From: Marinomonas sp. UCMA 3892
GTDB taxonomy: Bacteria; Pseudomonadota; Gammaproteobacteria; Pseudomonadales; Marinomonadaceae
DNA length: 64,000 nt
NCBI RefSeq assembly: GCF_012726345.1
Contig: NZ_PTXN01000008.1
Span: 1 to 64,000 of the forward strand
Direction of reading: 5' to 3'
The translations under genes and the position numbers were made by a program. The notes beneath the pieces are model-generated. The model was given only the letters and a program-made list of their open reading frames with translations. It did no database searches and was not told the origin of the DNA. Of the stretch, positions 1 to 7,810 are shown piece by piece; the stretch's first letter is position 1, and the number at the start of each line of letters is the position of its first letter.

Positions 1-207
1 GGGTAGCCTCACTTTGGTAGACCAATCCATTTTGCCGTGTTTTCGAAGCCAAGTCAGCACCGTTGATCGGCCTTGGATTCCATAGATCTTTTGAGCTTGC
101 TTATAAGTCATGTCGCCTTTTTCAACGGCCATCACTATCTGTAATTTAAAGCCCATTGTGTAGTCGCGTTGAGTACGCTTGCGTTTGGTATTACTTGGTG
201 TCCCCAT
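1..207 (-). CDS. IS3-family transposase OrfA, 5' part
   Basis: This is the N-terminal 69 codons of a transposase OrfA, starting at ATG 207 and open to the window edge. The protein begins MGTPSNTKRKRTQRDYTMGF and continues with a helix-turn-helix containing YKQAQKIYGIQGRSTVLTWL, typical of IS3-group OrfA proteins that bind the element ends. In complete elements OrfA is fused by a -1 frameshift to the DDE catalytic OrfB, which would lie beyond the left edge. Family assignment rests on the HTH sequence; the exact IS name is not recognised. Confidence 0.85.
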   Translation of the reverse strand, partial: MGTPSNTKRKRTQRDYTMGFKLQIVMAVEKGDMTYKQAQKIYGIQGRSTVLTWLRKHGKMDWSTKVRLP

Positions 208-247
208 AATAGGTCTCCTAGGTGTAAACCTATTTCAGGACGGGACA
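1..247 (-). mobile_element. End of an IS3-family insertion sequence (partial)
   Basis: The left edge holds the 5' part of an OrfA transposase read on the minus strand. About 40 bases outside its start codon the sequence ends in a terminal-repeat-like TGTCCCGTCCTGAAATAGG (minus strand, ending at 247), starting with TG as IS3-family ends do. The rest of the element lies outside the window, so the opposite repeat, target duplication and intactness cannot be judged. The boundary at 247 is inferred from the TG end and the following psd terminator. Confidence 0.7.
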
Positions 248-256
248 CTTCTCATT

Positions 257-285
257 AAAAAAGCCTGCTTCGTGCAGGCTTTTTT
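257..285 (-). terminator. Rho-independent terminator downstream of psd
   Basis: The stem AAGCCTGC/GCAGGCTT with loop TTCGT is flanked by A-runs and T-runs on both sides, so it could work in both directions. It follows the psd stop on the minus strand by about 20 bases and lies ten bases from the insertion-sequence end. Confidence 0.85.
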
Positions 286-306
286 GTGTGCTTTCTTGCG
301 CTGCAA

Positions 307-1167
307 TTATTTATCGGCGACTTTGCCGAAATGCATACCCATTTTTGTTGGTGTTTCAGCTTGCAGAGATTCTTCCCAATTAACGGCATTTTTTCCAAAT
401 AAAACGATAGCGGTTGACCCTAGTTTGAATCGACCCATCTCTTCGCCTTTTTTGATCTCAATGTTATTTAGTTCTTTGTAGTCCCAAGTAACGACATTCT
501 TATTGAATGGAGTAACTTGTCCTGCCCATACTGTTTCTATGCTGGCAACGATCATCGCTCCCACCAATATGACGGCCATTGGGCCTGCTTCGGTGTCAAA
601 TAGGCATACGGTGCGTTCATTACGGGCGAAGACGTTAGGTATTTGCTCTGCTGTTACTTTGTTGACTGAGAATAATTTGCCTGGGATGTGGATCATTTTT
701 GTCAGCTTGCCAGTTAATGGCATGTGGACTCGATGATAATCTTTAGGAGATAAATAAACGGTAGCAAAAGAGCCGCCAAGAAATTTATTTGATAGAGAGG
801 CGTCGCCACCCAAAAGGCTTGTTAGGCTATAGTGATGGCCTTTTGCTTGTAGAATTGTGCCGTGTTCTATTTTGCCTAGTTGGCTGATTGCTCCGTCAGC
901 TGGGCAGGCGATACCGTTATCTTCATCGCAGATTGGGCGTAGTTCTGGGCGAATGGCGCGGGTAAAGAAATCATTAAAATTACGATAAGATAGTGGGTCG
1001 CTATTGATTGCCTCAGACATATCAACTTTGTATTTTTTTACAAATTGGCCAATAAAGGTATTTTTTACCCAGGTGTTTTCGCATTCGGCTATTTTTCCAA
1101 TAGCGCGAGACAGTGTTTTTTGCGGGGTTAAGTGTTGTGCAAATGCAAAAAGTTGATCTTTGGTCAC
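307..1167 (-). CDS. psd: Phosphatidylserine decarboxylase proenzyme
   Basis: Psd decarboxylates phosphatidylserine to phosphatidylethanolamine at the inner membrane. The 286-residue length is normal for the bacterial type. The self-cleavage motif LGST is present, with cleavage expected between Gly250 and Ser251 to create the pyruvoyl group on the small alpha chain. The catalytic Asp in PADG (about residue 91) and the histidines of DYHRVHMP (145, 148) are also visible. Translation starts at a GTG (1165-1167) with AGGA eight bases upstream. The gene lies 25 bases after an HDOD gene on the same strand, so the two may be cotranscribed. Psd near motAB/rsgA/orn is familiar synteny in this group. 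Confidence 0.96.
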   Translation of the reverse strand: MTKDQLFAFAQHLTPQKTLSRAIGKIAECENTWVKNTFIGQFVKKYKVDMSEAINSDPLSYRNFNDFFTRAIRPELRPICDEDNGIACPADGAISQLGKIEHGTILQAKGHHYSLTSLLGGDASLSNKFLGGSFATVYLSPKDYHRVHMPLTGKLTKMIHIPGKLFSVNKVTAEQIPNVFARNERTVCLFDTEAGPMAVILVGAMIVASIETVWAGQVTPFNKNVVTWDYKELNNIEIKKGEEMGRFKLGSTAIVLFGKNAVNWEESLQAETPTKMGMHFGKVADK

Positions 1168-1192
1168 GTTATTTATCCTGATATTTGTGAAT

Positions 1193-2671
1193 TTATAGTA
1201 TGTTGTGGCTGATTAAAGACACGATCTGTTTTAGGTTTTTATAATCTATTTCGTCGAATTTTGTGCGGGTTTCTAACCAAAATATTGCAGTTTCATTTTT
1301 TGAGGTTTGTGTTGATGCCAGAATAAGGTGACTATTTGCATCAATTATTTGGTCTGATGTATGTGGAAAATCTTTTAGTATACTATCAAGCTTTTGCCCA
1401 AATATGTGAATGGCTGAGCGCTTGCTGGACAGTTTTTTAAACACGCTTGATGGTGCGCTCCATTGGATGGATTTGATGACATCTATATTGTAGCCAAATT
1501 GGTACATAGGAGTGGTTCTGTTATTTGTGTGTTTAAAAATAATGCTGTGTTGTGCATTTGGTATGGTTTGCTTGATGGTTTTTAGAGCGAGCCCTATTTT
1601 TTGTTTTGTGTCGTATTTTTTGTTTTGATTGAGTGCTTTTTTGAGCGCTGCAATAGGAGATAGGGCGGTTTTAGGTTTTGATCTTGTCTTGCCTAAATAT
1701 AAATCAGGATCAAGTAATTGTTGTGCAAGCGGGATTTTTCCGCCGCTGTTATATAGGTTTGCGGCTTCGGTGCTTGCGAAGTGTGCTGTTTTAATGATGT
1801 CACTTAGTCGCTTGTGCATTACTGTGGCAACAACACGATAGAAAAATGGTAGGTTTTTGGAGTCCCATCGCATTAGGCTCGCTTCATGGGCAACCTTGTT
1901 TGCGCAGTACGAAAAAATAAGAGGATTATTTACTAAAATGGTCAGTCTTTTATCTTCGGTGAAACCTGGTAGCTCGTCTGGATGATTTGCTAAATGTGCC
2001 AGTGCTTGTAGCTCTTTAGCGTTCGGTATGTGTTTGGTTAAAAACGATTCGATGACTTTGTTTGGTGTGTGCCAATGATTGCATAGGTGAACTGTGAGCT
2101 CATCGATACGACACCCCAAGATGTTTAGCTCAGCTTGGCTGGCTTTTTCGCCTTGTTGTATTCTTTGCTTTAAAGCTGCCATGGTTGGGTAGGCATAGAA
2201 CCATAGTAGCCACCTTGCTGCATCTCGAAATAGTGTTATCCAAAAAATATCATCTTCGTGACTGGTTAGTTTTTCAATTGACCAGTGTCTGGCGATGGTT
2301 GCCGCTTCATAGCTAGTTTGAATCTCACTTAAAAAAGCGACTAAGTGTGGGGGCTTTTTTTGGGTGTTTAGCTCGTAGGGGGCAAAGTGTGAAAGTAGTT
2401 TTGCAATACCATTCATTCCAACCATGGCCGCGGCATGAAAAGGTGTTTTAATTTCATTATTTTTATTCGGTATGATGCGATTTGCTTCATTTAAAATAGC
2501 AAAAGCTAGCAGTGGATCTGAGGCTATATTTGCTTGCATTCCGTCGAGAGTGTCTTCTGTTCTTTTAATTTGAGTTTTTAGGCGAGCTAAATTAACTGCT
2601 CTAACAGGGAATTTTTTATTTTTAAGAAAATGTAGCCATTCATTTAGGCCAGAAGGTGACTTGTCTATCAT
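1193..2671 (-). CDS. HDOD-domain signalling protein
   Basis: This 492-residue protein has an N-terminal HDOD domain (about residues 15-260), a catalytically dead relative of HD phosphohydrolases often found in bacterial signalling. Recognisable parts are the stretch DGMQANIASDPLLAFAILNE and the helix containing FHAAAMVGMNGIAKLLSHF. The C-terminal half (about 340-492) has no motif I can name; its length and predicted alpha/beta character would suit a GAF-like sensory domain, but this is a guess. Start ATG 2671 has only a weak ribosome-binding site. It is divergent from motA and upstream of psd. An HDOD gene beside motAB fits motility or second-messenger signalling, but no partner is shown by the sequence. 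Confidence 0.75.
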   Translation of the reverse strand: MIDKSPSGLNEWLHFLKNKKFPVRAVNLARLKTQIKRTEDTLDGMQANIASDPLLAFAILNEANRIIPNKNNEIKTPFHAAAMVGMNGIAKLLSHFAPYELNTQKKPPHLVAFLSEIQTSYEAATIARHWSIEKLTSHEDDIFWITLFRDAARWLLWFYAYPTMAALKQRIQQGEKASQAELNILGCRIDELTVHLCNHWHTPNKVIESFLTKHIPNAKELQALAHLANHPDELPGFTEDKRLTILVNNPLIFSYCANKVAHEASLMRWDSKNLPFFYRVVATVMHKRLSDIIKTAHFASTEAANLYNSGGKIPLAQQLLDPDLYLGKTRSKPKTALSPIAALKKALNQNKKYDTKQKIGLALKTIKQTIPNAQHSIIFKHTNNRTTPMYQFGYNIDVIKSIQWSAPSSVFKKLSSKRSAIHIFGQKLDSILKDFPHTSDQIIDANSHLILASTQTSKNETAIFWLETRTKFDEIDYKNLKQIVSLISHNIL

Positions 2672-2724
2672 AGCTGGTTACATTAGTGACTCGGTTGTAG
2701 GTGAGTTTTTAAATGCTCTTATAT

Positions 2725-2753
2725 TTTTGATCTCATTAATCATACTGTATATT
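2725..2753 (+). promoter_or_regulatory. Possible sigma-70-type promoter for motAB
   Basis: TTTTGA (2725-2730) and TATATT (2748-2753) are separated by 17 bases in the gap between the divergent HDOD gene and motA. The -35 is weak. I saw no good flagellar sigma-28 match here. Confidence 0.3.
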
Positions 2754-2792
2754 GAGGTAAGAGCATACTTTGTCGGTATTAAGGAAGGGAAT

Positions 2793-3647
2793 ATGTTTGC
2801 ATTAGCTGGCTTGCTAGTGGTTATTGTTAGTGTTGTGTCTGGTTATTTAGCATCCCACGGAAATTTGTTGGCGTTATGGCAGCCTTTTGAAATAGTTATT
2901 ATTTGTGGTGCTGCATTGGGGGCTTTTATGGTGGCTAACCCATTTATTGTACAGAAAAAAGTGTTAACCATGTTGCCTCAGGTGATTTCTGGTAGCCGCC
3001 ATAATAAAAAATTCTATTTGCAGTTGCTGGGGCTTATGTATTGTTTATTTCAAAAAAGTCGGCAAGAAGGCTTTTTATCTATTGAAGATGATATAGAGTC
3101 GCCTTTTACTAGTGAGTTGTTTAATCGCTTTCCTGATGTGGTTCGTGATCATGAGGTGGTAAATTTTTTAACGGATAATTATCGTATTTTTACCTTAACG
3201 GGTCTTCCTGCTTATGAAATTGAAGCCATTATGGATAATGAGATTGAGCAGATTCAAGAGGAGTTGGTTGCGCCAAGTCATGCGTTATCTCGTGTTGCTG
3301 AGGGGTTGCCTGGGTTTGGTATTGTAGCGGCGGTACTGGGTATCGTGATAACGATGGGGTCTATTGGTGGGCCCTTGGAGGAAATTGGTGCACATGTGGC
3401 TGCCGCTTTGGTGGGGACCTTTTTGGGTATCTTTTTTGGTTATGGTTTTGTTGGGCCCGCGGCTTCTCATCTGGAAAGCTTAGGGGCGCATGAATTGAAA
3501 GCATATTTGTGTATTAAAGCATGCTTAAATTCAATTGTGTCTGGCTATGCGCCACCAGTGGCTGTCGAGACGGGTCGAAAGCTACTTCCTCCGGAAATGC
3601 GTCCAAGTTTTATAGAATTGTCGGACGGTCTTAAACAGTATCGTTAA
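2793..3647 (+). CDS. motA: Flagellar motor stator protein MotA
   Basis: MotA is the multi-copy membrane subunit of the proton-driven stator, with four transmembrane segments and a cytoplasmic loop pressing on FliG. I chose ATG 2793 rather than an upstream ATG at 2661. It has AAGGAAGGG just before it, it gives 284 residues, and it puts all the key residues at their Escherichia coli numbers: Arg90 and Glu98 in the cytoplasmic loop (SRQEGFLSIE), Pro173 (LPGFG) and Pro222. The longer reading would add 44 residues and overlap the divergent HDOD gene. motB follows after 36 bases. The strict match to proton-type MotA suggests H+ rather than Na+ coupling, though this is not proof. Confidence 0.95.
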   Translation: MFALAGLLVVIVSVVSGYLASHGNLLALWQPFEIVIICGAALGAFMVANPFIVQKKVLTMLPQVISGSRHNKKFYLQLLGLMYCLFQKSRQEGFLSIEDDIESPFTSELFNRFPDVVRDHEVVNFLTDNYRIFTLTGLPAYEIEAIMDNEIEQIQEELVAPSHALSRVAEGLPGFGIVAAVLGIVITMGSIGGPLEEIGAHVAAALVGTFLGIFFGYGFVGPAASHLESLGAHELKAYLCIKACLNSIVSGYAPPVAVETGRKLLPPEMRPSFIELSDGLKQYR

Positions 3648-3683
3648 TATGGGTGCGTCGTGCCGGATTAAGGAGAGTATTGG

Positions 3684-4589
3684 ATGGCCCTAGGTTCTAA
3701 TGGGTTGGTTATTCGTCGAGTTAAAAAAATCAAAAAAGGCGGTCATCATGGTGGTGCTTGGAAAATAGCATTGGCTGATTTTGCCTTGGCGATGATGGCA
3801 TTTTTTCTGGTTTTATGGATTATGAGTGTGGCTTCTCCAGAGGAGTTGAGGAGTATCGAGGGCTATTTTCAAGATCCGACGGGAGCATCTACGGCTGGTT
3901 ATAGTGCGAATCCTATAGATTTAGGTGGGAGTCCGGCGAAGAGTGCAGAGAAGAAATTGGATTTGCAGTTGCCGCAAGCAGGTAGTATTGATGTGCAATC
4001 TAGAGACAAATTTTTGGGGAATGGCCCCGATTCTGCGGAATCTAAGAGCATTAATAATATGCTGCGAGAGGAAATGAGTAAAATGAATACTCTGCTTTCT
4101 CAGCAAAAGAATATGCGCATTGAAATTACCCCTCTTGGTGTTCGCATTACTTTGTTGGATGATCCTGATAAGCCAATGTTTGAGCGCGGAAGTGCTAGAA
4201 TGATGCCTGATATTGAGAATACTTTGCTTAGTATGGCGCCAATATTTAATAAGGTGACAAATCCAATTGTTATTACTGGTCATACTGATTCATCTAAATT
4301 TGGTGGCGGTCGAGTTGATAATTGGGATTTATCTGCCTTAAGGGCTAATGCCGCACGGCATATATTAGAAGAGGGTGGAGTTGAAGATAAGCGAATTGCT
4401 CAGGTTATTGGGTTATCTGACACTATTCCTTATAATCGATTAGATACGGATAGTGCTGAAAATAGACGTATTAGTATTACATTGTTAACTGATGATGCTT
4501 ATAAAAAATTGCTGGACCAGAATCGTAGTAATTTTGGTAATCCTGGTCAGCAATCCGATTTGAAGATAACGCCTGAAACGGTTTTTTAG
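3684..4589 (+). CDS. motB: Flagellar motor stator protein MotB
   Basis: MotB pairs with MotA to form the stator channel and anchors it to peptidoglycan. A basic N-terminus is followed by one membrane helix (about 26-48) whose Asp32 (IALADFALAMMAF) is the conserved proton-binding residue. The C-terminal OmpA-like domain (about 150-280) contains ITGHTDSSKFGGG and the NWDLSALRANAARHIL peptidoglycan-binding region. The 301-residue length is normal. It is transcribed with motA. Its last four bases overlap the end of the convergent rsgA gene, so no terminator fits between them. Confidence 0.95.
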   Translation: MALGSNGLVIRRVKKIKKGGHHGGAWKIALADFALAMMAFFLVLWIMSVASPEELRSIEGYFQDPTGASTAGYSANPIDLGGSPAKSAEKKLDLQLPQAGSIDVQSRDKFLGNGPDSAESKSINNMLREEMSKMNTLLSQQKNMRIEITPLGVRITLLDDPDKPMFERGSARMMPDIENTLLSMAPIFNKVTNPIVITGHTDSSKFGGGRVDNWDLSALRANAARHILEEGGVEDKRIAQVIGLSDTIPYNRLDTDSAENRRISITLLTDDAYKKLLDQNRSNFGNPGQQSDLKITPETVF

Positions 4590-5620
4590 AACGCTTGGTT
4601 TTCTCGTATTGAGCGTTTGATTCTTAAGAAGCTTTGGAAGCGGTGTTCTGTGATTTTGCCTTTTTCTAAAGCTTCTAGAATTGCGCATCCAGGTTCTTTC
4701 TCATGAGCGCAATCGCGGAATCGGCAATAGCCAATATGTGGTCGAAATTCGATAAAACCATTCAACAGCTCATCTTCTGAAATATGCCACAAGCCAAACT
4801 CTCGAATCCCCGGTGAGTCAATGAGATCGCCGCCTTTTGGCATGTGAAATAGTCGTGCTGTTGTGGTGGTGTGTACGCCTTTCTTTCTTTTTTGGGATAA
4901 TTCACCAACGCTGATATCTATATCTGGGAGTAAGGTTCCGATAAGAGAGGATTTGCCGACACCTGATTGGCCAACAAATACGCTCGTTTTGTCTTGTAAG
5001 AAATCATATAGCGCTTCCATCCCTGCTTGGTTTTTGATGGATGTTCGAATGATTTTATAGTTTAGGTCTTCATAGGTTTTTAGCAAATTATCTAAATCTG
5101 CTTTGTTTTTTTCATCGATTAGGTCGCATTTATTTAGCAATATAACAGGTGGTATGCCAACGGTTTCGGCGGCAACTAAATAGCGATCAATTAAGTTTGC
5201 ATGAGCGACAGGTTCGGCAGCTATAACCACGATAATATGGTCTATGTTGGCAGCAACAGGTTTGATTCTGCCGTGCATATCGGGCCTAGATAAAGAGGTG
5301 TGTCGCGGTGTTGTGGCAACAACAACACCGCCTTCATTTTGTTTTGGGCGCCAGACAACCTTGTCGCCTGTTACGAGTTGGCCTAGGTTGGCGCGTAGAT
5401 TACAACGTGTAGAGGTGCCTATATAAGGTTCTTGAGTGCCTTCTACTTCAACTTGTGTGCCGAAGTGAGAAATAATAATCCCTTCAGTTTCAGGTCCGAG
5501 ATCTGATGACTGCAGGAGTTCTTCGGCGACATCGCCTCTTTTTTGAGTGCGTTCAACGCGCTCTTTGTGGATTCTTTCGATTCGCCACGTTTGTTGTTTA
5601 GTAAGTTTTCGCTTCGACAT
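4586..5620 (-). CDS. rsgA: Small ribosomal subunit biogenesis GTPase RsgA
   Basis: RsgA (YjeQ) is a circularly permuted GTPase that checks late 30S maturation near the decoding centre. The permutation is visible: an N-terminal OB-fold (about 45-105) is followed by G4 NKCD (163-166), then G1 GQSGVGKSS (217-225), then G3 DSPG. The C-terminal zinc-binding Cys/His cluster (GYCRFRDCAHEKEPGC) completes the family layout. The 344-residue length is typical. Start ATG 5620 has a poor Shine-Dalgarno. It is divergent from orn by 74 bases and converges with motB by a four-base overlap. Confidence 0.96.
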   Translation of the reverse strand: MSKRKLTKQQTWRIERIHKERVERTQKRGDVAEELLQSSDLGPETEGIIISHFGTQVEVEGTQEPYIGTSTRCNLRANLGQLVTGDKVVWRPKQNEGGVVVATTPRHTSLSRPDMHGRIKPVAANIDHIIVVIAAEPVAHANLIDRYLVAAETVGIPPVILLNKCDLIDEKNKADLDNLLKTYEDLNYKIIRTSIKNQAGMEALYDFLQDKTSVFVGQSGVGKSSLIGTLLPDIDISVGELSQKRKKGVHTTTTARLFHMPKGGDLIDSPGIREFGLWHISEDELLNGFIEFRPHIGYCRFRDCAHEKEPGCAILEALEKGKITEHRFQSFLRIKRSIRENQAF

Positions 5621-5630
5621 TAGATTCGTC

Positions 5631-5661
5631 TGGTCATAAAGTAAGGCGCATAGAGTATAAT
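5631..5661 (+). promoter_or_regulatory. Probable orn promoter
   Basis: A perfect -10 hexamer TATAAT (5656-5661) lies 33 bases before the orn start. The best -35 is a weak TGGTCA (5631-5636) at 19 bases, so only the -10 is convincing. Confidence 0.45.
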
Positions 5662-5694
5662 GCTTGGCATTGATAATAAAGGACTTGGAAGATT

Positions 5695-6252
5695 ATGAGC
5701 TTAAATGAAGAGAATTTAGTGTGGATCGATCTTGAAATGACAGGTTTGGATCCAGAAACCGATACTATTATTGAGATTGCCACGGTCGTAACTGATAAAC
5801 ATTTGAATGTGTTGGCTAAAGGGCCGAGCCTTGCAATTCATCAAGAAAAAGCAGTGATGGATGCGATGGATGAATGGTGTACGCAACATCATGGTGATTC
5901 TGGATTAACAGCTAGGGTGTTGTCTTCAACTATTAGTATGGAGCAAGCAGAAGAAGAGACTATAAAGTTTTTGGCTCAATATGTTCCGGCTGGTAAGTCG
6001 CCTATTTGTGGTAACAGTGTTGGGCAAGATCGCCGTTTTTTATATCGCTATATGCCCAAGTTGGAAGTGTTCTTTCATTACCGATATTTGGATGTTAGTA
6101 CTGTGAAGGAGTTGGCGAAGCGTTGGAAGCCCGAAGCGTTAGAAGGTTTTTCTAAATCAGGTTCGCATCTGGCAATGGATGATATTTTGGAGTCTATTGG
6201 TGAGTTGAAGCATTATCGTAAAACCATGTTTGGTTTAGATGATAAGGCTTAA
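5695..6252 (+). CDS. orn: Oligoribonuclease
   Basis: Orn is a DEDDh 3'-5' exoribonuclease that finishes RNA decay by cleaving diribonucleotides, including pGpG from c-di-GMP turnover. The first catalytic pair is in [10 protein letters not shown] (Asp12, Glu14). The [12 protein letters not shown] stretch holds part of the second motif, and [11 protein letters not shown] holds the catalytic His and last Asp. The 185-residue length is normal. The start is ATG 5695 after GGACTTGGAAG. The pairing with rsgA is conserved synteny. A strong terminator follows, and a TSUP gene converges from the other side. Confidence 0.97.
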   Translation: MSLNEENLVWIDLEMTGLDPETDTIIEIATVVTDKHLNVLAKGPSLAIHQEKAVMDAMDEWCTQHHGDSGLTARVLSSTISMEQAEEETIKFLAQYVPAGKSPICGNSVGQDRRFLYRYMPKLEVFFHYRYLDVSTVKELAKRWKPEALEGFSKSGSHLAMDDILESIGELKHYRKTMFGLDDKA

Positions 6253-6282
6253 GTGACTTTCCGTTGATCTCTTCTTACGAAT

Positions 6283-6331
6283 TGGCGAGCTTATAAATTG
6301 TTTGAAGCTCGCCAGTTGTTTTGTTTTTTTT
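6283..6331 (+). terminator. Rho-independent terminator after orn
   Basis: The ten-base stem TGGCGAGCTT (6283-6292) pairs with AAGCTCGCCA (6305-6314) and is followed by a T-rich tract. It could also help end the convergent TSUP transcript. Confidence 0.85.
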
Positions 6332-6346
6332 CATTTTACTTCTTAG

Positions 6347-7096
6347 CTAACTTAGCCCTGTTGCTCCATCCCATATTAGCTTTATTCCAGTTAGAAAAAG
6401 AAAACTGTACATGACTTTGAAGAATAATGTGGTTGATATCTTGTAGTGCAGCCATGCGCCGAGTTGGACGCCTAAAAAAGCTACAGGTGTGAAGCAAAGT
6501 GACAAGAGTATATTTGAGCTGTTAAGTTGCCCGAGCATCCCGTATGGGATGAGTTTTACATAGTTTATGGCGGTGAAAATAACGGCTGCAGTCGCTACAT
6601 ACTGTGTCTTATCTAGATTTGCTCTAAGTAAATAAACGCTCATTGGTGGCCCGCCGGCGTGAGCAATAAAGCTTGTGAAGCCGCCAAGTGCGCACCAGAG
6701 TTTTCCAGCAAAAGTGCTAAGCGGTTTTTGTGGCGCTGTCCGGCTTTTTTTTGGCCATGAGTTTAGGGTGAAGCCTACCGCAATAACTCCTACCATTATT
6801 TTTAACCATTCTGCCGAAAACCATGATGCAGTTAGTCCGCCAATAATAACGCCAGTTATGGCGGCTGGGATGCATTTTATGAGTTGCTCTGTGTTCCATT
6901 TTTTCCAGAACTTTTGCACGGTAAATATGTCCATAATGCACAGAATGGGGAGCATAATAGCGGCGGCAAGCATGGGTGAGGTTTGAAGTGATATAAGCGG
7001 GACAGCGAGAATGCCAAATGCACCAGAAAAACCACCTTTAGATATTCCAGTGATGAAAACGGCAATGGCAATAAGTGAGATGAAGAGCCAGTCCAT
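6347..7096 (-). CDS. TSUP-family (TauE/SafE) membrane transporter
   Basis: This is a 249-residue polytopic membrane protein of the TauE/SafE/TSUP family, whose members export or import sulfite, sulfoacetate or related organosulfur anions. The N-terminal helix ends in the family signature ITGISKGGFSGAFG and the second half begins with GGFTSFIAHAGGPP, the duplicated glycine-rich motif. About seven or eight hydrophobic segments are visible. I chose ATG 7096 because AAAGGA lies five bases upstream and the protein then starts directly with its first helix; a longer reading to 7165 would add 23 polar residues. The substrate is not predictable. It sits where queG and nnrE are found in many relatives. 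Confidence 0.85.
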   Translation of the reverse strand: MDWLFISLIAIAVFITGISKGGFSGAFGILAVPLISLQTSPMLAAAIMLPILCIMDIFTVQKFWKKWNTEQLIKCIPAAITGVIIGGLTASWFSAEWLKIMVGVIAVGFTLNSWPKKSRTAPQKPLSTFAGKLWCALGGFTSFIAHAGGPPMSVYLLRANLDKTQYVATAAVIFTAINYVKLIPYGMLGQLNSSNILLSLCFTPVAFLGVQLGAWLHYKISTTLFFKVMYSFLFLTGIKLIWDGATGLS

Positions 7097-7252
7097 AGGA
7101 GTCCTTTGCTTTGTTATTGTGGATTGGGAAGTTGGTTTATTATGAGTTATTGGTGCTTGTTTCAAAAGGCTTCTGTATTAGAATTGTCAGAACTAATATG
7201 ATCATGTGGTTGGCGTTTGTTCTATTTTGAGTCAGAAAAGGGTTGATAGGTA

Positions 7253-7714
7253 ATGCGAATAGAAAAAGATGTTTATGGTGAAGAGGCGATGGAAAATCTG
7301 GGTGAGGTTTTTTCATCGGCGTTGAAGTCTGGCGCAGTTGTGTACCTAGAAGGCGACCTTGGAATGGGTAAAACGACTCTGGTTCGAGGTGTTTTGCGCG
7401 GTTTGGGATATAAAGGGCCGGTGAAAAGTCCAACCTATACGATTGTTGAGCCTTATGAATTGGCTGATGTCGAGGCTTTTCATTTTGATTTGTATCGGGT
7501 TGTGGATGCGGAAGAACTTGAGTTTATGGGGATTCGCGACTACTTCACTGATGGGAGTTTGTGTTTGATTGAGTGGGCAGAGATGGGGCGTGGGGTTTTA
7601 CCTGAGGCAGATTTGCTTGTTTCGCTAAGCCTAATACGGCAGGGGCGTCACGTGTCTTTTGAGGCGCAAACAGAAAAAGGTCATGCCGCTTTAAATGTTT
7701 TAAAGGCGCTATAA
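7253..7714 (+). CDS. tsaE: tRNA threonylcarbamoyladenosine biosynthesis ATPase TsaE
   Basis: TsaE is the P-loop ATPase that works with TsaB and TsaD to transfer threonylcarbamoyl to A37 of ANN-decoding tRNAs. The Walker A is GDLGMGKTT (about 34-42), followed by the family's conserved KSPTYTIVEPY and the FDLYR segment. The 153-residue length is standard. Start ATG 7253 has a short AGG just upstream. It is the first gene of the conserved tsaE-amidase-mutL-miaA-hfq-hflX run, although nnrE, which commonly precedes it, is absent. Confidence 0.95.
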   Translation: MRIEKDVYGEEAMENLGEVFSSALKSGAVVYLEGDLGMGKTTLVRGVLRGLGYKGPVKSPTYTIVEPYELADVEAFHFDLYRVVDAEELEFMGIRDYFTDGSLCLIEWAEMGRGVLPEADLLVSLSLIRQGRHVSFEAQTEKGHAALNVLKAL

Positions 7715-7780
7715 CTTCTTGATGTATAGAAGACTTTACTATAAGTAAGATTGAGATCCATTTAATCAGCAGTTATAGTG

Positions 7781-7810
7781 TGTCAGATATACTAGCTAGC
7801 TGTCTGATAT
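7781..7810. repeat. Direct repeat TGTCWGATAT over the amidase start
   Basis: TGTCAGATAT (7781-7790) and TGTCTGATAT (7801-7810) are identical except for one base and are exactly 20 bases apart. The palindrome-like ACTAGCTAGC lies between them. The second copy runs into the ATG at 7809. The spacing of two helical turns would suit a protein-binding site, but no known regulator is recognised. Confidence 0.5.

Noticed and set aside
2661..2792. N-terminal extension of MotA from ATG 2661
   Set aside because: It overlaps the divergent HDOD gene, and starting at 2793 places Arg90, Glu98, Pro173 and Pro222 at their usual numbers.
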